NCBI RefSeq assembly: GCF_032362555.1
Contig: NC_083528.1
Span: 1,674,001 to 1,738,000 of the forward strand
Direction of reading: 5' to 3'
Length of the DNA: 64,000 nucleotides
Origin: Amyelois transitella
Lineage: Eukaryota; Arthropoda; Insecta; Lepidoptera; Pyralidae
Positions within the stretch are counted from its first letter, which is position 1. Every line of letters begins with the position of its first letter. The notes below the pieces were generated by a model. The model ran no database searches. It saw nothing but the letters and a program-made list of their open reading frames with translations, and had not been told where the DNA came from. The position numbers were made by a program, and so were the translations under genes. This document shows, piece by piece, positions 45,291 through 56,324 of this stretch.

Positions 45291-46616
45291 ATGCACACTC
45301 ATACGTTATTGTTCCTGTGTATATTTCAGTATGTCAACACAGAAGATTCGAATGCAGAAAAATATCAAGAAGACTTGCTAATGAAATATCTTATAACGAA
45401 ACCTGTGACGGCGCCAAATGAAACAATCGAGATATATGCCCATTTTGGTTTACAATTCTTCACATTCGGACAAGACGAGACTGTATTTCGAGCGTTTGGT
45501 CACTTATTAATTTTATGGGACGACGAAAGACTCACATGGGACAGCTCTGATTACGCTGGCCTCGCAGAAATCGTTTACGACAGTTACACATTCTGGGAAC
45601 CCCACATACGTCTGCTTAATCAGGTTGACTATGACGAATTCGAATACCACTATGGACTTTGCAGACTGACAAATACTGGTCACATCACTTGTTTGCCAAA
45701 AATAGTGCATGAAGCCACTTGTCACACTGTCGTCTCAAACTGGCCACACGATATTCAAAACTGCACGCTGAAAATTGGCATTTTTGGAGAACGTGCGACT
45801 ATCAAAATGAGAGTGTCTGACGATATAGTTACGTTTATTCTTGGGGCAGAATATTCTGCGTTCTGGACAGTTCTAAATGTGTACCAGGAGCATTCTCAAA
45901 TTGACAGTCAGTTGGACAAAATGGGCAGAGGCGCACAAATAGACGTGACATTCTTGTTGAAAAGAGAAGGTGCAGGGCTTGCTGTTGCTATTTTTGTTCC
46001 GATTATTACTTTAACAATCATATCAGTGTACAGTTTTCTTTTAAGTTCACGCGATTTAAGATTAGGAATTTTATGTTTCAATATGCTGTGTCACTTTTCG
46101 TTTTTATTACAAATCAGTGATTTAATACCGAAGCATAGTATGGATTGTCCAACAATTTTGTATTATCTTCGAGGCTCAATATTAGTTAATATGTTTTTAG
46201 TTATGTTGACGATATTTTTATCTTATCTGCGCAGAAGAACGAAAAAAATTTATTCAATGATTGTGTCTTTAAATGATTTTGTGTTTGAAAGTAGGGCAAG
46301 ATATTTTGTTTTTAATTTAAGTAGTGAAGCTTACCCTCTACAAGATTGTGATCAAAAGCGAACTCCATGCTCCATATCAGAAAGCAGGCAAGCAGATTTA
46401 AATCGCCCAGGAGATAATGATTTGAATAGTGTTAATATGAATTCCGAAGTCAAGGCTATTTTGAAACAGTGGAACAATTTTGCTGATATACTGAATAGTA
46501 TTAGTTTTTACTTGGTTATTGTTGTGTATGTTTGTTTTATGTGCTTGTATTTACCTAGTAATCCTGGTGTCGAGTTTTCTAAGCTCTTAACGTACACTTA
46601 TGAGGACTTGGTATAG
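45291..46616 (+). CDS. Divergent Cys-loop (nicotinic-receptor-like) subunit B, intronless
   Basis: A single 441-codon frame opening with a signal peptide (MHTHTLLFLCIFQYV). Cys-loop C144-C158; M1 ~228-250, M2 ~255-276, M3 ~288-313, M4 ~401-422. M2 opens SSRDLRLGILCFNMLCH: Arg254 at -1' in place of the usual Glu, Arg257 at 2', Asn264 at 9', His268 at 13'. Loop A Tyr is Leu109, loop B Trp is lost (GIFG), and the loop C Cys pair is absent. Shares with subunit A an additional Cys pair ten residues apart (C124/C134 here), FWEPxIRLLN and SDLIPKHS-type words. The M3-M4 loop is ~25 residues longer and polar. Lack of introns in both genes suggests descent from a retrocopy followed by inverted duplication. 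Confidence 0.92.
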   Translation: MHTHTLLFLCIFQYVNTEDSNAEKYQEDLLMKYLITKPVTAPNETIEIYAHFGLQFFTFGQDETVFRAFGHLLILWDDERLTWDSSDYAGLAEIVYDSYTFWEPHIRLLNQVDYDEFEYHYGLCRLTNTGHITCLPKIVHEATCHTVVSNWPHDIQNCTLKIGIFGERATIKMRVSDDIVTFILGAEYSAFWTVLNVYQEHSQIDSQLDKMGRGAQIDVTFLLKREGAGLAVAIFVPIITLTIISVYSFLLSSRDLRLGILCFNMLCHFSFLLQISDLIPKHSMDCPTILYYLRGSILVNMFLVMLTIFLSYLRRRTKKIYSMIVSLNDFVFESRARYFVFNLSSEAYPLQDCDQKRTPCSISESRQADLNRPGDNDLNSVNMNSEVKAILKQWNNFADILNSISFYLVIVVYVCFMCLYLPSNPGVEFSKLLTYTYEDLV

Positions 46617-46734
46617 TAAAGACTTATTGTATTGCTAGGTACATTTTATAATAAACAAAAGTGTCCCAACACTTATGTGTAATAAATTTTTGGGTGTGGA
46701 AGAGGAATGATAATATTTGAAGTACTAGATTAGG

Positions 46735-46925
46735 ATCCGTGTATGTGACAGTATAAGGAACAGCATGATAAGAGAATGTTGTGGTAAGTAAGAAGTATAG
46801 TGACAGCTGAATAGAAAACAGGAATTGGTCAAGTAGAGAGGATGAATGAAAGTAGGTTGCTAATGCAGGTATACAAGGAGAGTGTAAATGAAGAGGACAG
46901 GTCAAGACAGGAAGTGAATGTTGAC
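46735..46925 (+). mobile_element. Decayed internal LINE-A fragment
   Basis: Matches the LINE-A stretch for RIRNSVIRECC through ERMNENRL (tataaggaacagcatgataa, gagaggatgaatgaaa) with frameshifts. Lacks the 3' tail. Confidence 0.75.
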
Positions 46926-46984
46926 TGTCAGATAATGCAATTAACATTCTGTCCGCTGATTGTATCAAAGTTGTCAATATGTCA

Positions 46985-47440
46985 ATGTCAATAGAATAAA
47001 GAACAGGACCACTTCATCTCTTTCCCATGGCTGTCGTAAAAAGCGACTAAGGGATAGGCTAATAAATTTGGGATTCTTCTTTAAGGCGATGGGCAAGCAA
47101 CCTGTCACTATTACAATCTCAATTATATCATTAAGCCAAACGTGGCCAATATTTTTTTAAAGATTGTTGACTCTGTCTTCTTCGCAAGGGATGTAGACGT
47201 GATTATATTTTATGTCATGTTATTCTATTATTAAACCAAACGTGACCTATCAGTCTTTTCAAGAGTGTTGGCTCTGCCTACCCCACAAGGGATAACGAAG
47301 CTTCGCTTCTTCGCTTTCGAAGAACCTAGATGAAAAAAAAATAATGAGTTCACAACAAAAGAAATGTGCACAGATTGAGGCAAGTGGTAAGATGTAGTCT
47401 TTGCCCACACCTTATGGAAGGAGACGTGATCATACGTTTA
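46985..47440 (+). repeat. SINE-A, second SINE-A tail, LINE-A tail
   Basis: SINE-A on + at 46,990-47,212 without its head, then another tail at 47,225-47,300, then a diverged LINE-A tail at 47,372-47,437. Confidence 0.75.
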
Positions 47441-47734
47441 TAATACAGTCCACACGGCGCATACATAATCTGCTTTAGACATATACTCGTAAGTGCATCA
47501 ACATACTGATGTTAATTCAGGACATGACAGTGTATGTTACATGTAATTCAATATCATTAGTAATTATATGTGTACATATATCAATAACCTAATTTCTGAT
47601 CGGAAACATAGTGGGATGATATTAACACATAGATATAAGGTATTCGTTTACACAAAACTAAATATAATTTAATATAATTTTATTTATTAGTTTAATTACT
47701 GGCTATATTTACCAATGGATGGGCTTATGTGTTA

Positions 47735-48090
47735 GTGCCGTGTGGTTCCCGGCACCAGTACAAAAAAGAATAGGACCACTCCATCTCTTTCCCATAGATG
47801 TCGTAAAAGGCGACTAAGGGATAGGCTTACAAACTTGGGATAATTTTTTTAGGCGATGGGCTAGCAACCTGTCACTATTTGAATCTCAATTCTATCATTA
47901 AGCCAAGCTGAGCGTGGCCTATCAGTCTTTTCAAGACTGTTGGCTCTGACTACTCCGCTAGGGATACAGACGTGATTATGTGTACGTATGTTTATGTAGT
48001 TTATTTAAATTTATTGGTACTTAAATTATGTACAATACATACATACATATGGTCACGTCTATATTCCTTGCGGGGTAGACAATAGGTGGA
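47735..48090. mobile_element. Full SINE-A, then reverse SINE-A tail
   Basis: A complete + copy ends at about 47,993 with a diverged tail (tgtacgtatgttt). A 45-bp reverse tail at 48,040-48,085 breaks off after ggggtagaca. Confidence 0.88.
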
Positions 48091-48361
48091 CTTAATTCCT
48101 CAAAGCATTCTTCACCAGTACCACATTTTTTTATAAATCCTATTAAAAGACAGAGTAAGTATCTTTATAACGTACGACAGATCAAAGATAATTTTAAGAA
48201 GGGACTACAAAAACGCAGATAGAAGTAGAAAACGGTAGCGTTAGCAAAAAACGTAAAAAAGTGTAAAATTGAAAAATTAAAAAAAAAGCGAGCCCAAAAA
48301 GCCTTGACTTGAGCCACTTGATACGAGAGAAATTACAAAGATTTTTTATTTAAGAAAGCCT

Positions 48362-48670
48362 TTAAGTAAGTTTGAGGCTTGTGTTACGAGATACTAAATC
48401 AACGATGTATATGATACAAACATAGTATATGTTTTATAATAAATACTTTTTCTTAATAGAATAGATTCATTTTCAAAATTGGAGATAGAGTATCACTTAT
48501 TGACGTCACATTACTTAAATCTTATTATATCTACTACCGCTTCCAAAGCTCATGATTGAATGAATTAAGAATCAAGAGAGAAGAGGCGGCGGAACAAACA
48601 ACACTGCAGCATTTTCACAATTTACAAATATAGATCTCTTAAATCTCAATCGTGGACGAATGTGTGAAAA
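48362..48670 (-). repeat. SINE-B 3' end and LINE-B
   Basis: SINE-B reverse fragment at 48,362-48,448 has no tRNA head. It is followed by a reverse LINE-B end at 48,470-48,670 (attgacgtcaca, actaccgcttccaaagc, cactgcagcattttca). Confidence 0.7.
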
Positions 48671-48673
48671 TCG

Positions 48674-48931
48674 TGACGTGTGGTTCCCGGCACCAGTACA
48701 AAAAATAATAGGACCACTCCATCTCTTCTATGGATGTCGTAAAAGGCGACTAAGGGATAGGCTTACAAAGTTGGGATTCTTTTTTTAGGCGATGGGCTAG
48801 CAAGCTGTCACTATTTGAATCTCAATTCTATCGTGAAGCCAAATAGCTGAGCGTGGCCCTATCACTCTTTTCAAAACTATTGGCTCTGTCTATCCCGCAA
48901 GGGATATAGACGTGACCATATGTATGTATGT
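48674..48931 (+). mobile_element. SINE-A, full length
   Basis: The head lacks its first bases (acgtgtggttcc) but the rest is complete, including a clean tgtatgtatg tail. Confidence 0.9.
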
Positions 48932-48959
48932 CACCGAATGCACATTATCTACATTAAAA

Positions 48960-49390
48960 ATATGACACCCATCTGACCTCCGCGACCTTTGCAGGGGAAC
49001 CTGACCCGTATTGGATCATGGTAAGCATTCAATCGCCTGAATGTGCAGATTTTCCCACGAAATTTTTCCCACACAGTAAGAGCATCTAATATTTGAGACT
49101 AATGTTAACTGCCTTTTTTTCTGACGCTACACAACCGAAACAGGTCGGTTAGCCCCAAGTATTAAGATAAGGTGAAACATATAGCTCTGTACCATTTACA
49201 TAAAAGTATTTATGTGCACACAGCCTTATCACCGCCACAGGTAAAAAAGGTTTCACCGATTATCGCACGTCCGTGTAATTCCGCCTTTATTTTTCTATTT
49301 AAAACCGATTAAGGGATGATTCTTATTGCAGCGGGTCGTCTCTGCCTACCCCTCCGGGAAAGAGACGTGATTTTATGTATGTATGTATGA
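48960..49390 (+). repeat. Repeat E and LINE-A tail
   Basis: Repeat E (catctgacctccgcgacctt) to about 49,100. The segment 49,330-49,388 is the last ~60 bp of LINE-A. Confidence 0.65.
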
Positions 49391-49483
49391 GAGTGAACTG
49401 TGATAGGGCAGTGTTGCCAACTATCTCTGTTGTAAATACGCTAAATCGAACTTAAAAAGCGCTAGTTTAGCAATACATCCTAC

Positions 49484-49710
49484 ATACAATTACGTCTATA
49501 TCCCTTGCGGCGTAGACAAGGCCAACAGTCTCGAAAAGACTAATAGCCCACGTTCAGCTGTTTGGCTTAATGATAGAATTGATATTCAAATAGTGACAAG
49601 ATGCTAGTCCATCGCCCTAAAAAAACCGCAGGTTTATAAGCCTATCCCTTACTCGCCTTTTACGACATCCACGGAAAAGAGATGAAGTAGTCCTTTTCTT
49701 GAAGAGAATT
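49484..49710 (-). mobile_element. SINE-A, head lost
   Basis: Reverse copy that changes to unrelated sequence after gtagtccttttctt. Confidence 0.78.
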
Positions 49711-50031
49711 GAGATTCAAATTCATGTGGACCCCGGGCTCCTTTCACAGGCCGGATGTAAACCAGACGAACGGCAAAATGATGATATACACCGCGTCATA
49801 TTTTAAGCAACAATTTCTCTAAATTCTTTGAGGATTTCTTCTTCAAATCCGTTCGGAATAAAATGAGAATTTATGTGAAGTTAAGTGTCTGACCGATATT
49901 TCACTATCTGACAAATAGCACCCCAAGACTGCTTTTCATGCGGAGCAGTTAAAAATAAGGATTATAAAATACGCACTGTACGTTTAAAACGCCGCGTTTA
50001 TTCTTTCTTTTTAAAATATCTTTCTTCTGGA

Positions 50032-50415
50032 TGTGGATGAAGCGAAGGAAGTATGCAGAGATTGTGGCAAGTGGAAAGAGGTAGTCTCTGCCTACCCCTC
50101 CGGGAAAGAGGCGTGATTTTATGTATGTATCTTTCTTCTGCAGTTTTTAGCACAAGTATTGCTGGTGGTTCCTGGCACTAGTAGAAAGAGGACAGGACCA
50201 TTCCATCTCTTTCCCATGGATGTCGTAGAAGGCCACTAAAGCTCATATACTTGGGATTCTTCTTTTAGGCGCTGGGCTTACAAGTCTAGCAACCAGTCAC
50301 CGTTTGAATCTCAATTCTACCATTAAACCTAACCGCTGAATGGCGTGGCCTATCAACCTTTTCGAGACTGTTGGCTCTGTCTAGCCCGCAAGGGATATAG
50401 TCGTGGTTATATATG
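50032..50415 (+). mobile_element. LINE-A tail with target duplication, then SINE-A
   Basis: The LINE-A piece (~100 bp) is flanked by atctttcttctg on both sides. A diverged SINE-A follows from ggtggttcctggcact and lacks several internal blocks' exact spacing. Confidence 0.82.
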
Positions 50416-50461
50416 TGGCAAAATCTAAACGCCACAAGTCACAAGAATAAAAAATAGAATT

Positions 50462-50625
50462 ACGTGACGCTATCAATCAAAAACAGCGAAAAACCTAAAT
50501 CGCGCAAGCAAAGATTTCACGGATTGGAGCAATACCGCTGACACAACATCGTCGGAGCCGCGGTTCCCCAGGCATAACACCTAGCCTGGCGGAAGATCTT
50601 CACTTTGGTTGCGGTCATATATGTC
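50462..50625 (+). repeat. Repeat F, longest copy outside the protease intron
   Basis: Collinear with 30,735-30,900 (taaatcgcgc, gccgcggttccccaggc, ggcggaagatcttc). The following 50.63-51.1 kb is AT-rich with nothing recognised. Confidence 0.65.
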
Positions 50626-51119
50626 TGTGCGTATGTTAACTCTTAACTGTAAGTATATTTACATTTATATGCAACTACATGTAGATATGTTTTTAATTTT
50701 TATTTTATAAAATATATTATCTATTTACCTCATTCAAGATTAACGGTCTAATGATTTTAACAATAAACTAAAAAAAAACACAAAAAAAATAATTAAATAA
50801 GTAGTTCCCTTGAAATGAATTTCTATTTTAAGTTCTATTGTTATTTCTTTCCCTGATGATGTACATAAATATATAAATAAGATAAATAAATAATATATTG
50901 TATATATGTATATACGTAATTATATATAAAATTGTTAAAAAAACGACGTTCAAACGCTCGCGGTTTTTTCGTACAGTGCGTAGACCGAGCTCTCAAGGAA
51001 GTGCACAGAATAATGGCCGATCATTAATTACAAGAGAAAAACATCTCAGGTGAAAGGGAAATGTTGGAATAGATAGGGGAGAGTTATTTTACGTCTGTCC
51101 TTCATTATGAGATGTTTGT

Positions 51120-51460
51120 GATAAAATAGGCATCAGAAATGCTGGCTCTGTCTACCCCGTAAGAGATGAAGTCGTGATATACACACACTCATAATAAAGA
51201 GAAATTATATGATTTTTTTTTTGTAATGAATAAACTCAATAACTATTGGACCGATTTTGATGAAATTTGGTACACAGATAGAATAGGATTAACATAGGGT
51301 ACTTTTTGGTGAAAATTTTTATGACAGCCGAGCCAAAATGTAGTGTACTTTACTCATTACTCAATTCAATTATTAAGCCATACAGCTGAACGTGGCCTTT
51401 TAGTCTTTTCGAGACTGTTAACTCTGTCTTCCCCGTAAGAAGTCAGCCTGATTCTATTGC
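51120..51460 (+). repeat. SINE-A tails around a Helitron-type scrap
   Basis: Tail-like ggctctgtctaccccgtaag at 51,141; aaactcaataactattggac and gatgaaatttggtacaca at 51,231-51,280, as in a widespread lepidopteran repeat; then a SINE-A 3' third at 51,360-51,450. Confidence 0.55.
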
Positions 51461-51464
51461 CAAG

Positions 51465-51535
51465 TGCCCCAGTAGTTCAGTGGTTAAGGCGCCTACTTAA
51501 TCATGCGCAGGTCATAAGTTTTAAACTAGTCTTCG
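51465..51535 (+). pseudogene. tRNA-like sequence, probably pseudogene or SINE head
   Basis: Contains a good A box, TAGTTCAGTGG, and a degraded B-box position (agttttaaact). Overall tRNA-like length, but the T-arm consensus is lost, so it is not called as a functional tRNA. Confidence 0.5.
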
Positions 51536-51664
51536 GTGTCTATTAATACTTAATTTGAATAAAATAGTCATTTGTGTTTAGCGACTAGATAAAATTTGAA
51601 TTTTATGTACCGAGAGCGCGGTGACATTAACATTCGATACAGATTACAGAAGGAGGAGAGATAT

Positions 51665-51990
51665 AAAAATCAAATCGTTAAATTCAGAGATCGTGGCAAA
51701 TGGAGAGATGTAGTCTCTGCCTACCCCTTCGGCAAAAAGACGTGATTTTACTAATTAATAAAAATTGGATACAAGGTATTACTTATTGACGTCAAATAAC
51801 TTAAATCTAATTATAACTACTACCGCTTCCAAAGCGCATGTGTAGAAAAAGCGGCGGAACAAACTACACTGCAGCATTTTCATCGGACGTCAATTTACAA
51901 ATATAGATTTCTTAAATCTAAATTGTGGACGAATGCACATTGTCTACATTAAAAAACATGAATGAATGTAGAACTAATGTATGTATGTAT
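51665..51990. repeat. LINE-A tail and LINE-B end
   Basis: LINE-A last ~80 bp on + (51,665-51,745), losing its (TATG)n tract, joined to a reverse LINE-B end (51,760-51,985). Confidence 0.7.
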
Positions 51991-52041
51991 TCAAACCAAA
52001 CTGATTACTCGTAATGTAACATTTTTCTATAGGTATTCATA

Positions 52042-52305
52042 GATACATATATACATATGTACATATAGTCACGTCTATATCCCCTTCTGGGTAGACAGAG
52101 CCAACAGTCTTCAAAATTATAGAATTGTGATTCAAATAATGACAAGTTTGCCTGAGATTCTTTTTTTAGTTGATGGGCTAGCCATCGACTAAAAAAAGAA
52201 TCGCAGGTTTAAGCCTATCCCTTAGTCGTCTTTTATGACGTGCAGTGGGAAAGAGATGGAATAGTCGTTTTCTTTTTGTATTGGTTCCGGGAATGCAACG
52301 CGAAA
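52042..52305 (-). mobile_element. SINE-A with inverted middle
   Basis: Reverse copy in which the gattctttttta/gatgggctagc block occurs first in + and then in - orientation (about 52,158-52,205), forming a small fold-back. The head is eroded to gggaatgcaacgcg. Confidence 0.75.
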
Positions 52306-52635
52306 TTTAAAAAATAAAATAAGAAAGTAAATTCCTACTTAGGTACATAAAGTTATAGTATTTCTCACTGTCATATTTTCTCCTTTTCGTGATCTAAGGT
52401 ACACCACGTTTACATTATGGCATATTTGACAGGCTTAATGATGGAACTCTCATTTGCAAGTGAAAACCGGGATTACAGGTAAACACACTGTTTTAAATAG
52501 AACCGCGTGGATATTTCAACTCATGAATTAATTTAATTTAGTTCTTAGTGTTTGTAAAGTTTGCAGTTTAATTATTAACCCATTATGTATCTGTAAACAA
52601 CATTTTGTAAGTAAGTATAATGTATCATTAAAACC

Positions 52636-52838
52636 GGGCGGATGTCGTAAAAGGCGACTAAGGGATAGGCTTACAAACTTGGGATTCTTTTTTAGGCGAT
52701 GGGCTAGCAACCTGTCTCTATTTGAATCTCAATTCTATCATTAAGCCAAATAGCTGAACGTGGCCATTCAGTCTTTTCAAGACTGGAGGCTCAGTCTTCC
52801 CCACAAGGGATATAGACGTGACCATATGTATGTATGTT
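52636..52838 (+). mobile_element. SINE-A lacking the first ~70 bp
   Basis: Starts at ggatgtcgtaaaaggcgac and has a normal 3' end. The upstream 52,306-52,635 shows nothing recognisable; the 52,850-53,000 stretch includes the word ggaccaccagtttgggctgt, possibly LINE-derived. Confidence 0.8.
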
Positions 52839-53098
52839 AAAACCGGTAATCGAACCCAGGAGTACAGGTTTAGAGTCAAAAATTCAAAATCCTCTCTGAG
52901 TGCACCCCTAGACCATTTATGGAACCTACAAGCCAAATTTCAAATTTCTTGGACCACCAGTTTGGGCTGTGCGTTGGCTCTCGGTAAGTCAGTCAGTTCT
53001 ACTCGGTAACGAAACAGTTTTAGAAATATACTTAGATAGCTCTGTCTACCCCTTAAATGGTAAAGGCGAATCATGGGTATGTATAAATAAATAAATAA

Positions 53099-53312
53099 TA
53101 AATATATACGGGACAAATTACACTGATTGAGTTAGCCTCGAAGTAAGTTCGACACTTGTGTTACGAGATACTAACTCAACGATACTATATTTTATAATAA
53201 ATACTTATATAGATAAACGTCCAAGACCCAGGCCAATCAGAAAAAGTTCTTTTCTCATCATGCCCTGGCCGGGATTCGAACCCGGCACCTCCGGTGTCAC
53301 AGACAAGCGTAT
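53099..53312 (-). mobile_element. SINE-B, A box lost
   Basis: B box GGTTCGAATCC present on the minus strand; the element stops at acagacaagcgta so the A box is missing. The 53.3-54.2 kb interval that follows is unassigned. Confidence 0.82.
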
Positions 53313-54238
53313 GCATGTTGTATGCATGTTTCCTGGAATGAAAATTGTATGTAAAGCAACACAAGCCGCTTTAAGTACTAACTTAGCCTTTAGTTTGAGA
53401 TATATGTGAGTTTTAAGAAACATTTCTAACAATCAAAGCCCTAACATATCGTGGCGAGCAATTTTCCTCCATTGTTACAAGTTAACATTAAATCTTACCC
53501 TGAACACATTGACATAGATCTCACTAGACCCTGCTTGCCAGCCAACGCGTGTCAAATCGAATGAAACTGGTGTTAAATGTATTTCCTTTCTTTTGAAAAA
53601 GTATAAAAATAAATTGTGTTTGGATTTATTTGCAAAACAAAGAGTTTCCGTACCTACGTAATTTAAAATCTAGGTATAAACCTAACGACCTAAAAAGTCT
53701 GATTTATATAAGTATTGATTTGAGCGTAATGAGTTGTATAATATACCAAAAAATCTATCAAAAAAGTTTACAATCAAAAGAAAAATTAACTTGTAAGTAT
53801 GCAAAAAAATTTTGATACGCACAGGCTGACTTGACATCTGGTCTTTAGACTGAAAACGCTGCCGGTCAGACAATGTGGAAGGAGAAATCGCAAGGTCGTA
53901 GCACAACCATGATGGGTGAAAATGATAGCACCCAGTTGAGATGTGAACTAGCGGTATCTATCTAAGGCTATGTCAGTGTCAGAAATAGTCCAGAAGGCAA
54001 TACTTGGCAGTTATTGTTGTGAGGGAACAAGAATGTTGTAATAAACACGATTTAAACACATGTGGAAGCGCGCAGGGCTTTGTGTCTTGTGTTTTGAAGA
54101 CTTTAGGATACGAGTTATAATGAACTTGAGGTTATCCTCAATTTCCGAATTAAAAATACCTAAAGGAATAAAATATAATACAATTTTTCTTTTTTTTTCC
54201 ATAAAAATTACATGTATAGTAGAAACCGTGTGAAACAG

Positions 54239-54502
54239 TGCCGTGTGGTTCCCGGAACCAATACAAAAAAGAATAGGACCACTCCATCTCTTTCAAATAG
54301 ATATCGTAAAAGGCGACTAAGGGATAGGCTTACAAACTTGGGATTCTTTTTTAGGCGATGGGCTAGCAACCTCTCACTATTTGAATCTCAATTCTATAAT
54401 TAAGCCAAATAGCTGAATGTGGCCATTCAGTATTTTCAAGAGTGTTGGTTCTGTCTACCCCGCAAGGGATATAGACGTGACTATATGTATGAATGTATGT
54501 AT
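54239..54502 (+). mobile_element. SINE-A, full length
   Basis: Complete from GTGCCG to a (TATG)n tail interrupted by one gaatg. Confidence 0.92.
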
Positions 54503-54794
54503 CAACTTGAGTTTCAAGTCTTCGTGATTTTAAAACTGACGAGGCTCTTTCAAAGCTCGTAAGCGCCGAACTCTTCTCTCAAAATACTATTTATGAGTTA
54601 AGAAATGTAGAAAATGATATGGAGTGGTCTAATTCCACTCTGAAAGTACCACTAAATATAAAATTATCTGTACAACAGCAAAGCTGCTTACAAAAATTCC
54701 ACGAAAGCGGGATGAGTGAGGGGACAAATTAAATTGCAATTTAAGAAGGCTATATCTAAGTACAGATGACTAATCTAATAGATAACTAAACATA

Positions 54795-55000
54795 CATTAG
54801 CATATAATCACGTTTATATCCCTCGCGGGGTAGACAGAGCAAACAGTTGAAAAGACTGATAGGCCACGCTCAGCTATTTGGCTAAATGATAGAATTGAAA
54901 TTCAAATAGTGACAGGTTGTTAGCCCATCGCCTAAAAAACAATCCCGTGTTTGTAAGCCTATCCCTTAGTAGCCTTTTACGACATCCATGGGAAAAAGAG
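54795..55000 (-). mobile_element. SINE-A, head missing
   Basis: Reverse copy whose last block ends at catgggaaaaagag and then changes to a caaacaaacaaac run. Confidence 0.82.
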
Positions 55001-55364
55001 CCAGAGAGTTTACAAACAAACAAACAAACTGACTTAAGTGAGAATTTACTTTTTTTATCGTAAAGTCTCCATTTTATATCAGGTCTGTGGAAGAAAGTAT
55101 AATTGTAATGAACGCAATTAAGCCGTTTTAAGATTAAGTTACTGTTTTTTTTTTCACGAGTCATTCCTTAACTTCGGAGTTTCGGCGATATTACTCAAAG
55201 CCTTTTTTTATTTTTGTTTTTATATTTCGAGACGATGTAATGAGAAGGAAATTGTGGTCACGTTTTAATTGGCTTACTTTTAAATGAGGTTTTAAAATTT
55301 TTTTTTGGTCTACGCTTGTGATAATGTATCTATAAACAACGCAGTTTCATGACCTACTTCTTAA

Positions 55365-55871
55365 ATACTAGCTTTTACACGAAGCTTCGCCCGCGCTAAT
55401 TCTACGCCACCTAAAAAAAGCGACGATTTTTAGCGACACCTACAAAAGAATAAAGTTATTACCGAGATGAAAGGTACCCTATGAACTTCTCCACACTCCT
55501 ATTATATATACGTGAAGAAGTTTTATTCAGTAGATAACTTAAATACACAAAAATAAAACCGTTTAACAAATACAGTTTATTTTCCGGCTGGATCGTCGTA
55601 CATACATACATATAATCACGTCCATATCCCTTGCGGGGTAAACGGGACCCAACAGTCTTAAAAAACTGATAGCACGTTCCACGTTCAGCTGTTTGGCTTA
55701 ATGATAGAATTGAGATTCAATAGGGACAGGTTGCTAGCATGTCGCCTGAAAGAATCCCAAGTTTATAAGCCCATCCCTTAGTCGCCTTTTACGTCATCCA
55801 TCGGAAAGAGATGGAGTGGCCCTATTCTTTTTCTAACGGTGTCGGGAACCACACGGCACACGGATCGTCGT
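55365..55871 (-). mobile_element. Helitron-like element and full SINE-A
   Basis: 55,372-55,575 starts ctagcttttacacgaagctt, the reverse form of the 39.8-kb CTAGT end. SINE-A in reverse (55,600-55,861) is flanked by ggatcgtcgt at 55,590-55,599 and 55,862-55,871. Confidence 0.8.
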
Positions 55872-56137
55872 GTTAGGAGTAATCTTGACCTGACCTTTCA
55901 ACGTAAGTACCCCTTAAAAATACTCGTAAGCGATCATTTGTGAGTACTCAATGAGCAATTGAACGAAATTACAATTGTAAGCAGATTTCTTTTGTAAAGG
56001 TTCTTCAATCAAGTGGGTAATTGTACACTAATTAAGGGGATCAGACGAAATAGACACTCGAATATATATTTACAAACTTCTTTACAGAGCATTTTGTATC
56101 GTTTTGCGCTATCATAAATTTATACACACTTACATAC

Positions 56138-56310
56138 GTACCAACATAAAATCACGCCTCTTTCCCGGAGGGGTAGGCAGAGACTACCTCTTTCCACGAT
56201 CTCTGCATACTTCCTTCGCTTCGTCCACATTTATCACTCTCTTAATGCAAGCTCGGCGGATTCGGGTACTCTTGACCTGACCCTTTACCAGGACGTCCTT
56301 AATTTGATCA
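56138..56310 (-). mobile_element. LINE-A 3' fragment
   Basis: Reverse copy with an ~11-bp loss in ctctttccacgatctctg, ending at ccttaatttgatca. Confidence 0.85.
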
Positions 56311-56324
56311 TAATTATTTCATTT

